A DNA stretch of 64,000 nucleotides from Palsa-295 sp963785585 (GCA_963785585.1 CAWAVW010000004.1:186001-250000); one strand, 5' to 3'; numbered from the stretch's first letter, positions 25,680 to 34,126 are shown. Notes: generated by a model from the letters alone, not told the origin. Translations and numbers: made by a program.

Positions 25680-26171
25680 ATGGATTATCTGTGGACGCCG
25701 TGGCGTTATCGATATATTGCGAACGCCGGGAAAGAGGATCGCTGTATCTTCTGTGACGCAGTTGCCGCGAACGACGACGCAAAATCGCTGATTGTTTTCC
25801 ACGGACTGAAGAATTTCATAATTTTGAATGCGTTTCCCTACACGTCCGGGCACGTGATGGTGGTTCCGTACGCGCATGTGGGCGATTTGGCGGCGGCGGA
25901 GCCTGATACGCTGGCCGAGATGATGGTGCTGGCGCAGAAAGTGAAGACGGCGCTCGAGAAAACGTACCGGCCCGAGGGATTTAATCTGGGGATGAACCTG
26001 GGGCGCGCGGCGGGCGCCGGCGTGACGGGGCACATCCATCTGCATGTGTTGCCGCGATGGGCGGGCGACGCGAATTTTATGACGGTGGTGAGCGAGACGC
26101 GCGTGGAGCCGGAAGATTTGGCGACGACGTATGAGAAATTGAGGAAGGCGCTCGAAGGACACTCATCGTGA
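25680..26171 (+). CDS. HIT-family nucleotide hydrolase/phosphorylase
   Basis: A protein of 163 residues with a histidine triad H118-I-H120-L-H122 in GHIHLHVLPRW, an N-terminal C22-x2-C25 zinc-type pair (RCIFC) and the WTPWRYRYI opening seen in AP4A-phosphorylase-like HIT proteins. It likely cleaves dinucleotides such as Ap4A in the cytoplasm. It lies 15 bases after the HU/IHF gene and overlaps the acyl-CoA dehydrogenase gene by four bases (GTGA), so these are translationally linked. Confidence 0.9.
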   Translation: MDYLWTPWRYRYIANAGKEDRCIFCDAVAANDDAKSLIVFHGLKNFIILNAFPYTSGHVMVVPYAHVGDLAAAEPDTLAEMMVLAQKVKTALEKTYRPEGFNLGMNLGRAAGAGVTGHIHLHVLPRWAGDANFMTVVSETRVEPEDLATTYEKLRKALEGHSS

Positions 26172-27313
26172 ATCTGGAACTGAGCGAAGAACAACAGTTG
26201 CTGCAGAAGAGCGTTCGGGAGTTTGCGGCGGCGGAGATCAAGCCGATTGCGCGCGAGAACGACGAGACGGGGAAATTTCCGCGCGAGGCGTTTCGCAAGG
26301 CGGCGGAGCTGGGGCTGACGGGCATCTCGATGCCGGAAGAGTTTGGCGGCGCGGGAATGGATCACATCAGCTACACGATTGTGATCGAAGAGATTTCGAA
26401 ATATTGCGCGTCGATGGGCGCGATTTTGTCGGTGCAGAATTCGTTGTACTGCGATCCGGTTTACCGGTTTGGGACGGACGAGCAGAAGAAGCGGCTGCTG
26501 ACTCCCTTTGCGCGCGGAGAAAAGATTGGATGCTATGCGTTGACCGAGCCGCAGGCGGGTTCGAACGCGGCGGCGCTGAAAACGACAGCGGTGCGGAAGG
26601 GCGACACGTACGTAGTGAACGGGACAAAGGCGTGGATCACCAATGGCGGCGCGGCGGACGCGGCGGTCGTCTATGTGAATACGCAGCCGGAGAAGGGCGA
26701 GAAGGGAATCACCGCGCTGGTGATCGAAAAAGGGACGCCGGGATTTGCCGTTGGCAAGGAAGAAAAGAAACTGGGGATCAATGCGACGGCGTGCGCGGAG
26801 CTTTCGTTTACCGATTGCGAAGTGCCGGTGGCGAACCGGCTGGGCGCGGAAGGCGAAGGATATAAGGTGGCGCTGACGACGCTCGACGGCGGGCGGATTG
26901 GAATCGCGGCGCAGGCGGTGGGGATTGCGCAGGGCGCGTTCGATGCGGCGCTGGCGTATGCGCACGAGCGGCAGGCGTTTGGGCATCCGATCGCGGATTT
27001 TCAGGCGATTCAATTTATGCTGGCGGACATGGCGACGGAGATCGATGCGGCGCGGCTGCTGGTTCGCAGGGCGGCGTGGAAGCAGGATTCGGGCGCGCGG
27101 TTTTCGATGGAAGCGTCGATCGCGAAATTATTTGCGAGCGAGCTCTCGACGCGCGTGGCGCACAAGGCGATTCAGATTCACGGCGGGAACGGATACAGCA
27201 AGGAGTATCCGGTCGAGCGGGCGTATCGCGACGCGCGGATCACCGAGATTTATGAAGGGACCAGCGAGATTCAGCGCCTCGTGATTTCGTCTTGGGTGTT
27301 GAAGTCGTATTAG
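26168..27313 (+). CDS. Acyl-CoA dehydrogenase, short-chain type
   Basis: A FAD enzyme that introduces a 2,3-double bond in acyl-CoA during fatty-acid oxidation. It has 381 residues, the usual length. Signatures are CYALTEPQAGSNA, the mid-domain KAWITNGGAADAAVVY, and the C-terminal catalytic glutamate E363 in ITEIYEGTSEIQR. Its GTG start overlaps the stop of the HIT gene. No electron-transfer flavoprotein gene is adjacent, so its partners are elsewhere. Substrate length is inferred from similarity to butyryl-CoA dehydrogenases. Confidence 0.94.
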   Translation: MNLELSEEQQLLQKSVREFAAAEIKPIARENDETGKFPREAFRKAAELGLTGISMPEEFGGAGMDHISYTIVIEEISKYCASMGAILSVQNSLYCDPVYRFGTDEQKKRLLTPFARGEKIGCYALTEPQAGSNAAALKTTAVRKGDTYVVNGTKAWITNGGAADAAVVYVNTQPEKGEKGITALVIEKGTPGFAVGKEEKKLGINATACAELSFTDCEVPVANRLGAEGEGYKVALTTLDGGRIGIAAQAVGIAQGAFDAALAYAHERQAFGHPIADFQAIQFMLADMATEIDAARLLVRRAAWKQDSGARFSMEASIAKLFASELSTRVAHKAIQIHGGNGYSKEYPVERAYRDARITEIYEGTSEIQRLVISSWVLKSY

Positions 27314-27449
27314 ATTTGGCGGGTCTTTCGGTCGTTGGGTGTCTCCTTCCTTTTGCTCGGCATTCCCACATTTGTGATTTAGCGGCGGGGCGAACGAAGT
27401 GCGTGCGCGAACGGCGCCGGAAGGCGGCGATTCGCGCGGCTTGGCGGTG

Positions 27450-27472
27450 GTCGCTCCGCGACGGGTTTTTTA
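27450..27472 (+). terminator. Weak intrinsic terminator after the acyl-CoA dehydrogenase gene
   Basis: GTCGC (27450-27454) and GCGAC (27458-27462) form a 5-bp stem with a 3-base loop, followed by GGG and six T. It is 140 bases after the stop codon. Its short stem makes it doubtful. Confidence 0.35.
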
Positions 27473-27473
27473 T

Positions 27474-27493
27474 GTCGTAGCTAAAGCTACGAC
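27474..27493. repeat. Perfect 9-bp hairpin GTCGTAGCT
   Basis: GTCGTAGCT and its exact complement AGCTACGAC are separated by two A. No T-run follows. Confidence 0.8.
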
Positions 27494-27590
27494 CCGCAAA
27501 GAGGCGGAGTGCTACCGCGAAGGCGCTCGTGGTTTGCGGCGTTCGTTGGGTTGCGCTTCGGCGGTGGACGTCACGGTCAGGTTGACGGAA

Positions 27591-28035
27591 AGGCCGTCAG
27601 GCTGGATAGCCTAACGAACTGTCAGGCAGGATTGCCTAACGTACGGTGGCTTCGATCGACCTTGCTCGAGACGGTGGATGGTGCTGAGGCCGGTGCGATT
27701 GTTGGTGAGTGACGTGGGTGCAGCGACCGGGAGAGGCGGCGGGGCTGGATAGTGCAGAAAGGCCGTCAGGCACGAGTGCCTAACGAACTGTCAGGCAGGA
27801 TTGCCTAACGTACGGTGGCTTCGATCGATCTTGCCCGAGAGGGTGGATGGCGCTGAGGCTGGTGGAATTGTTGGCGGCTTCGGCGGCGGGGCTGGTTGGT
27901 GCTGGAAGGCCGTCAGGCATGAGTGCCTAACGAACTGTCAGGCAGGATTGCCTAACTTACGGTGGCTTCGAGCGATCCTGCCCGAGAGGGCGGATGGTGC
28001 TGAGGCTGGTGGAATTGTAGGCGGCTTCGGCGACG
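27591..28035 (+). repeat. Three tandem imperfect repeats, each with two small hairpins
   Basis: Copies begin at 27591, 27760 and 27907 (periods 169 and 147). Each has a first hairpin, a constant GAACTGTCAGGCAGGATTGC segment holding the second hairpin, a TACGGTGGCTTCGA block and a longer tail containing GATGGTGCTGAGG or close variants. The first hairpin stem changes between copies: AGGCT/AGCCT in copy 1, AGGCA/TGCCT in copies 2 and 3. The change keeps base pairing. A related single copy lies at 33448-33505. Confidence 0.85.
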
Positions 28036-28101
28036 GGGGATGTTGCTGACGGGGGCGGGGATCGATGTGCGTCGCTGGGCGGTGCGGAGTTCGCGCGCGA
28101 T

Positions 28102-28671
28102 TTAATTTGTCTGGGCGCGGGTGCTTACGGCGTTGAGGATGGCGGAGGTGGAGTCGCACTGGCCGAACCTGGGGAAGATTTTTTCGATGGCGTGGCGGTG
28201 ATTTTCGGCGCTCATGTCGGTCATGGCGTCTGTGGCGAAGACGACGTGGTAGCCGAGATCGAAGGCGCTGCGGGCGGTGGATTCGACTCCGGCGGTGGTA
28301 GAAATGCCGGTGAGGATTACCTGGGTGACGGCGCGGCTGCGGAGATAGGCGTCGAGATCGGTGCCAAGGAATGCGCCGACGCGTTGTTTTGAAACCAAGT
28401 GATCGGAGGGCTGGCGGTCGAGTTCGGAGACGAGCTCGGCCCAGTCGGGCGGAAACTCTCGGACGGGACGCGGAGTGTCGGTGCGGCCCGGAGCGGCGGC
28501 GGTAACGTTCACGAGCACGACGGGAAGACTGTGACGGCGAAACGCGCGAGCGAGTTCGGCGGAGCGCTGGACGACTTCCGCGGTGGGATGCGCGGTGGGC
28601 AGGGCGACGATTCCTTTTTGCAGGTCGATGACGATTAAGGCGGCGACGGCGTCGAGTTGCGTGAGCGGCAT
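28102..28671 (-). CDS. Isochorismatase-family hydrolase lacking the catalytic cysteine
   Basis: A protein of 189 residues of the cysteine-hydrolase fold. The conserved aspartate is D16 in VIDLQKG and the lysine K95 in SKQRVGAF. The usual cysteine position, in LTGISTTAGVEST, is glycine (G128), confirmed from the GGA codon on the minus strand. True isochorismatases such as EntB and PhzD also lack this cysteine, whereas nicotinamidase-like members need it. It may therefore hydrolyse a vinyl ether or have lost amidase activity. AGGAG precedes the ATG. It faces the repeat region. Confidence 0.82.
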   Translation of the reverse strand: MPLTQLDAVAALIVIDLQKGIVALPTAHPTAEVVQRSAELARAFRRHSLPVVLVNVTAAAPGRTDTPRPVREFPPDWAELVSELDRQPSDHLVSKQRVGAFLGTDLDAYLRSRAVTQVILTGISTTAGVESTARSAFDLGYHVVFATDAMTDMSAENHRHAIEKIFPRFGQCDSTSAILNAVSTRAQTN

Positions 28672-28942
28672 GGTGGCTCCTGTGATTTTGCGTGTGTTGC
28701 GTTGTGTTTCGGTCGCGCTGGCGGCCGAGTGATGGATGGTTGACGTTGATCGGTGGTAGCGCGCGTTGGTGGTGCGGACTTTCTCGCGCTGGCTCGTCGC
28801 GCGATTTTTTGTTTCGGGCTACGAAGCGCGGCTTGCGACGGGTTCAACGGAGCTAAACGCCATGCCGGCACCGCGGAAAAATTCGCCCGCGTCGCAAATT
28901 CGGCGAAGCGGCCGCTACAGGTGGCGGTCGCATGCCGCCGCG

Positions 28943-29251
28943 TCAGTCGCTGTGCTTTTGGGCGAAGCGCACGCTCGTCATAATGCTGAGCAGCGCCGCG
29001 GCGGCGAAGAAGACAGCGACGGCGGAGTCGCCTCCGGACGAGACATTTCCGGCGCGAAACAGAAAAAATCCAATCACAAGATTGAAGAGCGCCCAGACGA
29101 CGTTGACGACCGGCGACGAAAGCCCTTTGCCGGGAGGTTTGGCGAAGGGAGTGGGGAAGCGGCCGCCGCACACTCCTTTGACGAAGTGCGGGACGAAGTT
29201 GGTTAGAAACAGTCCGGCGAAGAAACAGGCGAGGTAGTTCAGCCAAGTCAT
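28943..29251 (-). CDS. Small membrane protein, unknown
   Basis: A protein of 102 residues with two or three hydrophobic segments: MTWLNYLACFFAGLFLTNFV, VVNVVWALFNLVIGFFLF and AVAVFFAAAALLSIM. A glycine/proline-rich stretch (VCGGRFPTPFAKPPGKG) lies between the first and second. The ATG at 29251 starts the first segment; the frame is open upstream to 29644 but that part is low-complexity. No family is recognised. It stands alone between an isochorismatase-like gene and a uvrC-like gene on the opposite strand. Confidence 0.72.
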   Translation of the reverse strand: MTWLNYLACFFAGLFLTNFVPHFVKGVCGGRFPTPFAKPPGKGLSSPVVNVVWALFNLVIGFFLFRAGNVSSGGDSAVAVFFAAAALLSIMTSVRFAQKHSD

Positions 29252-29364
29252 TTTGCACGTCCCTTTGAGCGCGAAGGATACAAAGGCGCTCGCTCCGAGT
29301 GAAGCAAATCCAGCCACATTATAGCGGTGTCTCGCCGACGTTCGCGGGGGCGGAAAACGTGCGC

Positions 29365-29401
29365 CCCGATGAATCGGGACACACACAGACGGCACCGTCT
29401 G
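29365..29401. repeat. Double hairpin upstream of the uvrC-like gene
   Basis: CCCGAT-GA-ATCGGG (29365-29378) is followed seven bases later by CAGACGG-CA-CCGTCTG (29386-29401). Both are perfect with two-base loops. No T-run follows. It lies about 85 bases before the next gene. Confidence 0.75.
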
Positions 29402-29487
29402 CATTACGAAAAGCCGCCAGGATGCGAGGATGCCGGGATGACGAGTTCGGGCTGGCCGTTGCGGCGAAGCATTGTATTCTTGTCGCG

Positions 29488-30735
29488 ATGCTGGAACTCG
29501 ATAGCACGCAGGAATTTCGGCCGGCTTTTGACGTTGAGTTTTTTGAGGCGTTGCCGGCGCGGGCGGGCGTGTTTTTGCTGGCGATGAAGGCCGAGGGCGC
29601 GCGGCCATACCTGGCGCGGACGGCGGACCTGCGAGCGGCGGCACAGCGGTTGCTGGGGCGTCCGGAAGCGGGATCGAAGCGGCTAAATTTGCGCGATGTG
29701 GTGGCCGGGATTCGCTATCGGGTAACGGGATCGAAATTCGAGCAATCGATTGCGATGTATGAAAATGCGCGAGCCATTTTTCCCACGCGGTATCGAGATG
29801 TGATGCGGTTGCGGCCTCCGGCCGTCCTGAAAGTGAATCTGCGAAATTCGTACCCGCGATGTTATGTGACGCGCAAGATTCGCGCGGACGAGGGATTTTA
29901 TTTTGGGCCGTTTCCGTCGAGGCAATTTGCGGAGGATTTCAGCAACGGGTTTCTGGACCTTTTCAAAACGCGGCGCTGCCAGATCAGGATTTTGCGCGAC
30001 CCGACATTTCCGGGGTGCATTTATTCGGAGATGAAGATGTGCCTGGCGCCGTGTTTTGCCGGGTGCACGAAGGAAGAATACGACCGGGAAATGGGCGACG
30101 TGCTGGCGACGCTGGAAAGTTCGGGCGCGTGGCTGATGGAGTCGCTCGAGCAGGAACGCGAGCGGGCAAGCGAAGCGCTGGATTTCGAGAGGGCGGCGCT
30201 GCTGCACAAGCGGCTGGACAAGGCATCGGACGCGCTGCGAGGTTTGCCGGAGATTGCGCGGCGAATCGAAAATCTGAACGCCGTGATTTTGCAGAAGGCG
30301 GCAGAAGAGAAAGTGATTGCGGCGTTTCCAGTTTTGGGCGGGATGGTGGCGGCGCCGCTTTTTTTGAATTTTGGCGATGTGACGGCGGAACCGCGATCGG
30401 CGGAAGCGGTTTTGAAAAGGGCGCTGGAACCGGAATTGTTTGAGAACGAAGAGGGAGATGAGCGTCCGGCGAAAGTTCGAGAAGCGCCGAAGGCCGAGGC
30501 GATTCAAAATCCGCAGACGCCTGGGGAGTGGAGGGCGCGTTTCGGAATGAAACACGCGGAAGCGGATTTGCCGGAACATTTGTCGCTCGTGTCGCGATGG
30601 TTTTACTCGAAGCCGCGCGACGGCGAGATATTGTTTAAGGATAAAGTGTGGCCATACCGGCGAATTATGCGGGCTTGCAACCGATTGCTGGCACCTCCGC
30701 CGGAGATCCGGCCGATTGAGCCTGCGGCGAATTAA
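29488..30735 (+). CDS. Truncated UvrC-like protein with degenerate GIY-YIG site
   Basis: A protein of 415 residues. It follows UvrC order: an N-terminal GIY-YIG-like domain (LPARAGVFLLAM), then FYFGPFPSRQFAEDF, a cysteine-rich RRCQIR, CIYSEMKMCLAPC segment, and a UVR motif (LDFERAALLHKRLDKASDAL) that contacts UvrB. The GIY position reads GVF and the YIG position reads YLA, so the nuclease site looks dead. The C-terminal RNase H-like endonuclease and helix-hairpin-helix domains are missing. It may bind UvrB without cutting or have a new role. The ATG at 29488 was chosen. Confidence 0.8.
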   Translation: MLELDSTQEFRPAFDVEFFEALPARAGVFLLAMKAEGARPYLARTADLRAAAQRLLGRPEAGSKRLNLRDVVAGIRYRVTGSKFEQSIAMYENARAIFPTRYRDVMRLRPPAVLKVNLRNSYPRCYVTRKIRADEGFYFGPFPSRQFAEDFSNGFLDLFKTRRCQIRILRDPTFPGCIYSEMKMCLAPCFAGCTKEEYDREMGDVLATLESSGAWLMESLEQERERASEALDFERAALLHKRLDKASDALRGLPEIARRIENLNAVILQKAAEEKVIAAFPVLGGMVAAPLFLNFGDVTAEPRSAEAVLKRALEPELFENEEGDERPAKVREAPKAEAIQNPQTPGEWRARFGMKHAEADLPEHLSLVSRWFYSKPRDGEILFKDKVWPYRRIMRACNRLLAPPPEIRPIEPAAN

Positions 30736-30753
30736 CGTCGGGAAGAACGAGGG

Positions 30754-30780
30754 CGCGCCGACGTGGGCTTCTACGCTACG
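30754..30780. repeat. AGACG-type intergenic repeat, degenerate copy
   Basis: GACGTGGGCTTCTACGCTACG matches the 22.5-kb copies except for a T in place of G in the hairpin arm and a C in place of A before GACG, so the hairpin is weakened. Confidence 0.6.
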
Positions 30781-30833
30781 AAGGGCAGCGAACGAAACGG
30801 CAGGGCGTCCGATTGCGTCGTACAATTGAGTAG

Positions 30834-32180
30834 ATGGCTTCTTCCGCTGACATCGAAAATTCTCCGCCGCCTGCCGGGCCACTGCAGGATACGAGTCCCC
30901 GTTCACGCCTGAAAGATATGTTCCGGTCGCTGCGGCACCGGAATTTCCAACTCTTCTTCAGCGGGCAGATGATTTCGTTGATTGGGACGTGGATGCAGAA
31001 TATCGCGCAGGCGTGGCTGGTGTATTCGTTGACGGGTTCGGCGCTGCTGCTGGGCGTGGTGGGATTCGCGGGGCAAATTCCGATTTTTATCTTTGCGCCG
31101 CTCGGAGGTTTAGCGGCAGATCGTTGGAACCGGCACCGGGTGGTGATCTGCACGCAGGCGGCGTCGATGCTTCTGGCGTTTGCGCTGGCGGCGCTGACGC
31201 TGCTGCACATCGTGAAGGTGTGGGAAGTGATCGTGCTGGCGGCGCTGCTGGGAGTGGTGAATGCGTTCGACGTGCCGGCGCGGCAATCGTTTTTGATCGA
31301 GATGGTGTCGCGGGACGATCTGATGAATGCGATTGCGCTGAATTCATCGATGTTTAATGGCGCGCGGGTGATTGGTCCGGCGATCGCGGGAATCACGGTG
31401 GCGAAGATCGGCGAGGGATGGTGTTTCTTCGCGAATGCGGTGAGCTACATCGCGGTGATCGCGGGGCTGCTGTATATGAAGCTGGGACCGTGGAAGCGAG
31501 CGGTGCAGCAATCGTCTCCGTACGAACACATCAAGGAAGGATTTTATTTCGTGCAGCACACGGCGCCGATACTGGCGCTGGTGATGCTGATCGGCGTGGT
31601 GAGTTTTGTGGCGGTGCCGTACAGCGTGCTGATGCCGGTGTTCGCGGATCAGGTGCTGCATCGAGGAGCGCACGGACTGGGAATTTTGATGGGCATGAGC
31701 GGAGTGGGCGCGCTGCTGGGCGCGTTGACGCTGGCGATGCGGCGCGGAGTGCGAGGACTGGGCAAGGTGATCGCGTTTTCGGCGATGGGATTTGGCGCGT
31801 CGCTGATACTTTTTTCGTTGTCGAAGGTTTTTTGGCTGTCGGTGGCGCTGATGATTCCAGTGGGATACGGAGTGATGCTGCAGATGTCCGGCTCGAACAC
31901 GCTGATTCAGTCGATGGTGCCGGACAAATTGCGCGGGCGTGCGATGGCGGTGTACACGATGATGTTCATGGGGATGGCGCCGCTCGGTTCGCTGTTCGCG
32001 GGGGCGGTGGCGGAAAAAATTGGCGCTCCGTGGACGGTAGCGATTGGCGGCGCGGGCGCGATAGCGGGGGCGTACTGGTTTCTGCAGAAGTTGCCAGAGA
32101 TTCAACGCGAAGCGCGCGAATTGATCGCGGCGCAGGGATTGGGCGGAGGAGATCCACCAGCGCGGGCGACGGCGGGTTAG
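30834..32180 (+). CDS. Major facilitator superfamily transporter (MFS_3/EntS-like)
   Basis: A protein of 448 residues with about 10-12 membrane helices. Signatures of the family are FSGQMISLIGTWMQNIAQAWLV near the N-terminus, PLGGLAADRWNRHRVV between helices 2 and 3, and a second half with TLIQSMVPDKLRGRAMAVY. This is the pattern of exporters such as EntS and related drug/siderophore pumps. The substrate is not determinable. It ends with a short cytoplasmic tail. It is followed by an aldo/keto reductase gene 86 bases downstream. Confidence 0.9.
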   Translation: MASSADIENSPPPAGPLQDTSPRSRLKDMFRSLRHRNFQLFFSGQMISLIGTWMQNIAQAWLVYSLTGSALLLGVVGFAGQIPIFIFAPLGGLAADRWNRHRVVICTQAASMLLAFALAALTLLHIVKVWEVIVLAALLGVVNAFDVPARQSFLIEMVSRDDLMNAIALNSSMFNGARVIGPAIAGITVAKIGEGWCFFANAVSYIAVIAGLLYMKLGPWKRAVQQSSPYEHIKEGFYFVQHTAPILALVMLIGVVSFVAVPYSVLMPVFADQVLHRGAHGLGILMGMSGVGALLGALTLAMRRGVRGLGKVIAFSAMGFGASLILFSLSKVFWLSVALMIPVGYGVMLQMSGSNTLIQSMVPDKLRGRAMAVYTMMFMGMAPLGSLFAGAVAEKIGAPWTVAIGGAGAIAGAYWFLQKLPEIQREARELIAAQGLGGGDPPARATAG

Positions 32181-32266
32181 CAGCGCGTTTGAGCGGGTTG
32201 TCGGAGGCTTCTGATATACTTCCCGCGATTTTACTTGCGAATCCAAAAGGATAAAACGTTCACGGC

Positions 32267-33406
32267 ATGTCTTCCGCAGCGTCATTTCCCACAGATTTGA
32301 AATCCGGATCGGCTACGGCGGAGGGTACGCTGCGCTACGCGGCGAAATTCCAGGGGCGCAGCGCCGCCGGACACTTCCGCGAAATTCGCGGAGGGCTGGT
32401 GCTTTCGTCGATTGGAATTGGGACGTATCTGGGCGAGCCGGACGCGGCGACGGACAAAGCGTACACGGAATCGATCGTGGCGGCGGTGGAAGGCGGAATC
32501 AATGTGATTGATGCCGCGATCAATTACCGGTTGCAACGGAGCGAACGATCGGCGGGGGTTGCGCTTCGCGACCTGTTTGCGAAGGGATTTTCGCGCGACG
32601 AGATTATGGTTTGCACCAAGGCGGGATTTCTGACGCCGGACGGCGAGATGCCGGCCGATCCGAACGTTTATTTTTCGAAGGAATTTCTGGAGAAGGGAAT
32701 CTTTCGCACCGAAGAGATTGCGGCGGGCTGCCACTGCATGGCGCCGGCGTATCTGGCGGACCAACTGGAGCGAAGCCGGAAGAATCTTGGAATTCAAACG
32801 ATCGATGTTTTTTACCTGCACAATCCGGAGACGCAACTGAGCGAGATCTCGCGCAGCGAATTCAAGGCGCGGATTCGCGAAGCGTTTTTGTTCCTGGAAT
32901 CGGCGGTGACGGCGCAGCAGATCCGGGCGTATGGAATGGCGACGTGGAACGCATTTCGCGAAGACCCGAAAGTGGAAGGGTACTTGTCGCTCGAAGAGAT
33001 GGTGCAAATTGCGAAAGACGTAGCGGGCGACGACCATCATTTCCGGTTTGTGCAGTTGCCGTTTAATCTGGCGATGCCCGAAGCGCTGACGCGGCCGAAT
33101 CAGATGGTCAACGGGAAAGCGGTGCCGATGGTGCAGGCGGCGCGGACGTTTGGAATTGCGTTGGTGACGAGCGCGGCGCTGCTGCAGGGGCAGCTGACGA
33201 AAAATTTGCCTGCGTTTGTGGCGACGGCGCTGGGTTTGCCGGAGGGTTCGACACTGGCGTTGCAGTTTGCGAGGTCCGTGCCGGGGTTGACGACGGCGCT
33301 GGTGGGAATGAGCCGGGTGGCGCATGTGAAGACGAATTTGGAGTTGCTCGGAGTGGAGCCGGCGACGCGCGAACAGTTTATGCGATTGTTTGAGCAGAGG
33401 GGATGA
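32267..33406 (+). CDS. Aldo/keto reductase family protein
   Basis: A TIM-barrel oxidoreductase, likely NADPH-dependent, 379 residues. It opens with GGLVLSSIGIGTYLGEPD, then INVIDAAINYRLQRSER, in which D and Y correspond to the catalytic Asp and Tyr. KAGFLTPDG and IDVFYLHNPETQ follow the family pattern. The C-terminal cofactor part contains VPGLTTALVGMSRVAH. It is longer than most members, with an insert after residue 110. The substrate is unknown. It sits between an MFS gene and a convergent hydrolase gene. Confidence 0.88.
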   Translation: MSSAASFPTDLKSGSATAEGTLRYAAKFQGRSAAGHFREIRGGLVLSSIGIGTYLGEPDAATDKAYTESIVAAVEGGINVIDAAINYRLQRSERSAGVALRDLFAKGFSRDEIMVCTKAGFLTPDGEMPADPNVYFSKEFLEKGIFRTEEIAAGCHCMAPAYLADQLERSRKNLGIQTIDVFYLHNPETQLSEISRSEFKARIREAFLFLESAVTAQQIRAYGMATWNAFREDPKVEGYLSLEEMVQIAKDVAGDDHHFRFVQLPFNLAMPEALTRPNQMVNGKAVPMVQAARTFGIALVTSAALLQGQLTKNLPAFVATALGLPEGSTLALQFARSVPGLTTALVGMSRVAHVKTNLELLGVEPATREQFMRLFEQRG

Positions 33407-33447
33407 AGTGGGCGGGGTTTCGCGCGAGAGTGCGAGGTCGCGAGGAA

Positions 33448-33505
33448 GGGCCGCGAGGCGAGAGTGCCTGACGAACTTTCAGACGAAAGTGTCTGACGGA
33501 CCGAG
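33448..33505. repeat. Paired-hairpin repeat related to the 27.6-kb array
   Basis: AGGC-N6-GCCT (33456-33469), then ACGAAC, then CAGAC-N6-GTCTG (33480-33495). The order and spacing match the units at 27591-28035, but the second stem has CAGAC/GTCTG in place of CAGGC/GCCTA. It covers the end of the downstream hydrolase gene. Confidence 0.75.
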
Positions 33506-34126
33506 CCAGGCGTCGATGGCTTCGCCGACTTTTTCCAATTGGCCGGCGAAGAAGTGATCGACGCCGGGAACCATGACGAGGGTTTTCAGGTCGGGCAGAG
33601 TGGCGAAGAGTTGTTCGACGTTTTTTTGCGAGCCGAATTGATCGTTGCCGCCCTGGATGATGAGTTTTGGTTTGGCGCAATCGCGCAGATAGGTCAGGTC
33701 GGAGCCGTCCACCGGAATTCCCAGGCCGATTAGTTTTTCCACGCGCGGGTCCGCGCATCCTACACGCAAGCCAACCCACGAACCAAAGCTAAATCCGGCG
33801 AGCAAAAGCGGTTTCGTTGGAAATTCGCTTGCGAGATAGTCGATCGCCGCTTTCACGTCGTCCTGTTCGCCGAGGCCGCGCGCGTGTGTGCCTTCGCTGA
33901 GTCCAGCGCCCCGAAAATTGAAGCGAAGGACGGGAAATCCGCGGCGGTGAAGAGTCTTGGCGACTTGATAGACGACTTTGTTGTGCATGGTGCCGGCGAA
34001 TAGCGGGTGGGGATGGCATACGACAGCGGCCATGGTTGGATCGGCGAGGGCACTCGTCCAGAGCATCGCTTCGAGTTTGCCCGCGGGACCGTTGAGAAAA
34101 AATGTGCGATGGAAGACGTCGGCCAT
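33479..34126 (-). CDS. Alpha/beta hydrolase (dienelactone hydrolase-like)
   Basis: A protein of 215 residues. The nucleophile elbow is GFSFGSW. An acidic residue in IIQGGNDQFG and a histidine in VPGVDHFF complete the triad. The oxyanion region is VCHPHPLFAGTMHNK and RFNFRGAGLSEGTHARGLGE. It resembles YtmA-type intracellular hydrolases. It follows the two-PilZ gene with 42 bases between. The last seven residues (GPSDTFV) and the stop codon fall inside the paired-hairpin repeat, so the C-terminus has been shaped by that repeat. Confidence 0.88.
   Translation of the reverse strand: MADVFHRTFFLNGPAGKLEAMLWTSALADPTMAAVVCHPHPLFAGTMHNKVVYQVAKTLHRRGFPVLRFNFRGAGLSEGTHARGLGEQDDVKAAIDYLASEFPTKPLLLAGFSFGSWVGLRVGCADPRVEKLIGLGIPVDGSDLTYLRDCAKPKLIIQGGNDQFGSQKNVEQLFATLPDLKTLVMVPGVDHFFAGQLEKVGEAIDAWLGPSDTFV

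Larger units (their letters stand above)
27314..28101. other. Repeat-rich intergenic region
   Basis: 788 bases without a convincing gene. It holds a possible terminator near 27450, a 20-base near-perfect palindrome at 27474, and three imperfect tandem repeats from 27591 to about 28035. Short frames across the repeats are shared between copies only because the repeats are. Confidence 0.7.

Noticed and set aside
27591..28035. Possible CRISPR array
   Set aside because: Only three copies with periods of 169 and 147 bases; the whole unit is repeated rather than short repeats with unique spacers; no cas genes.
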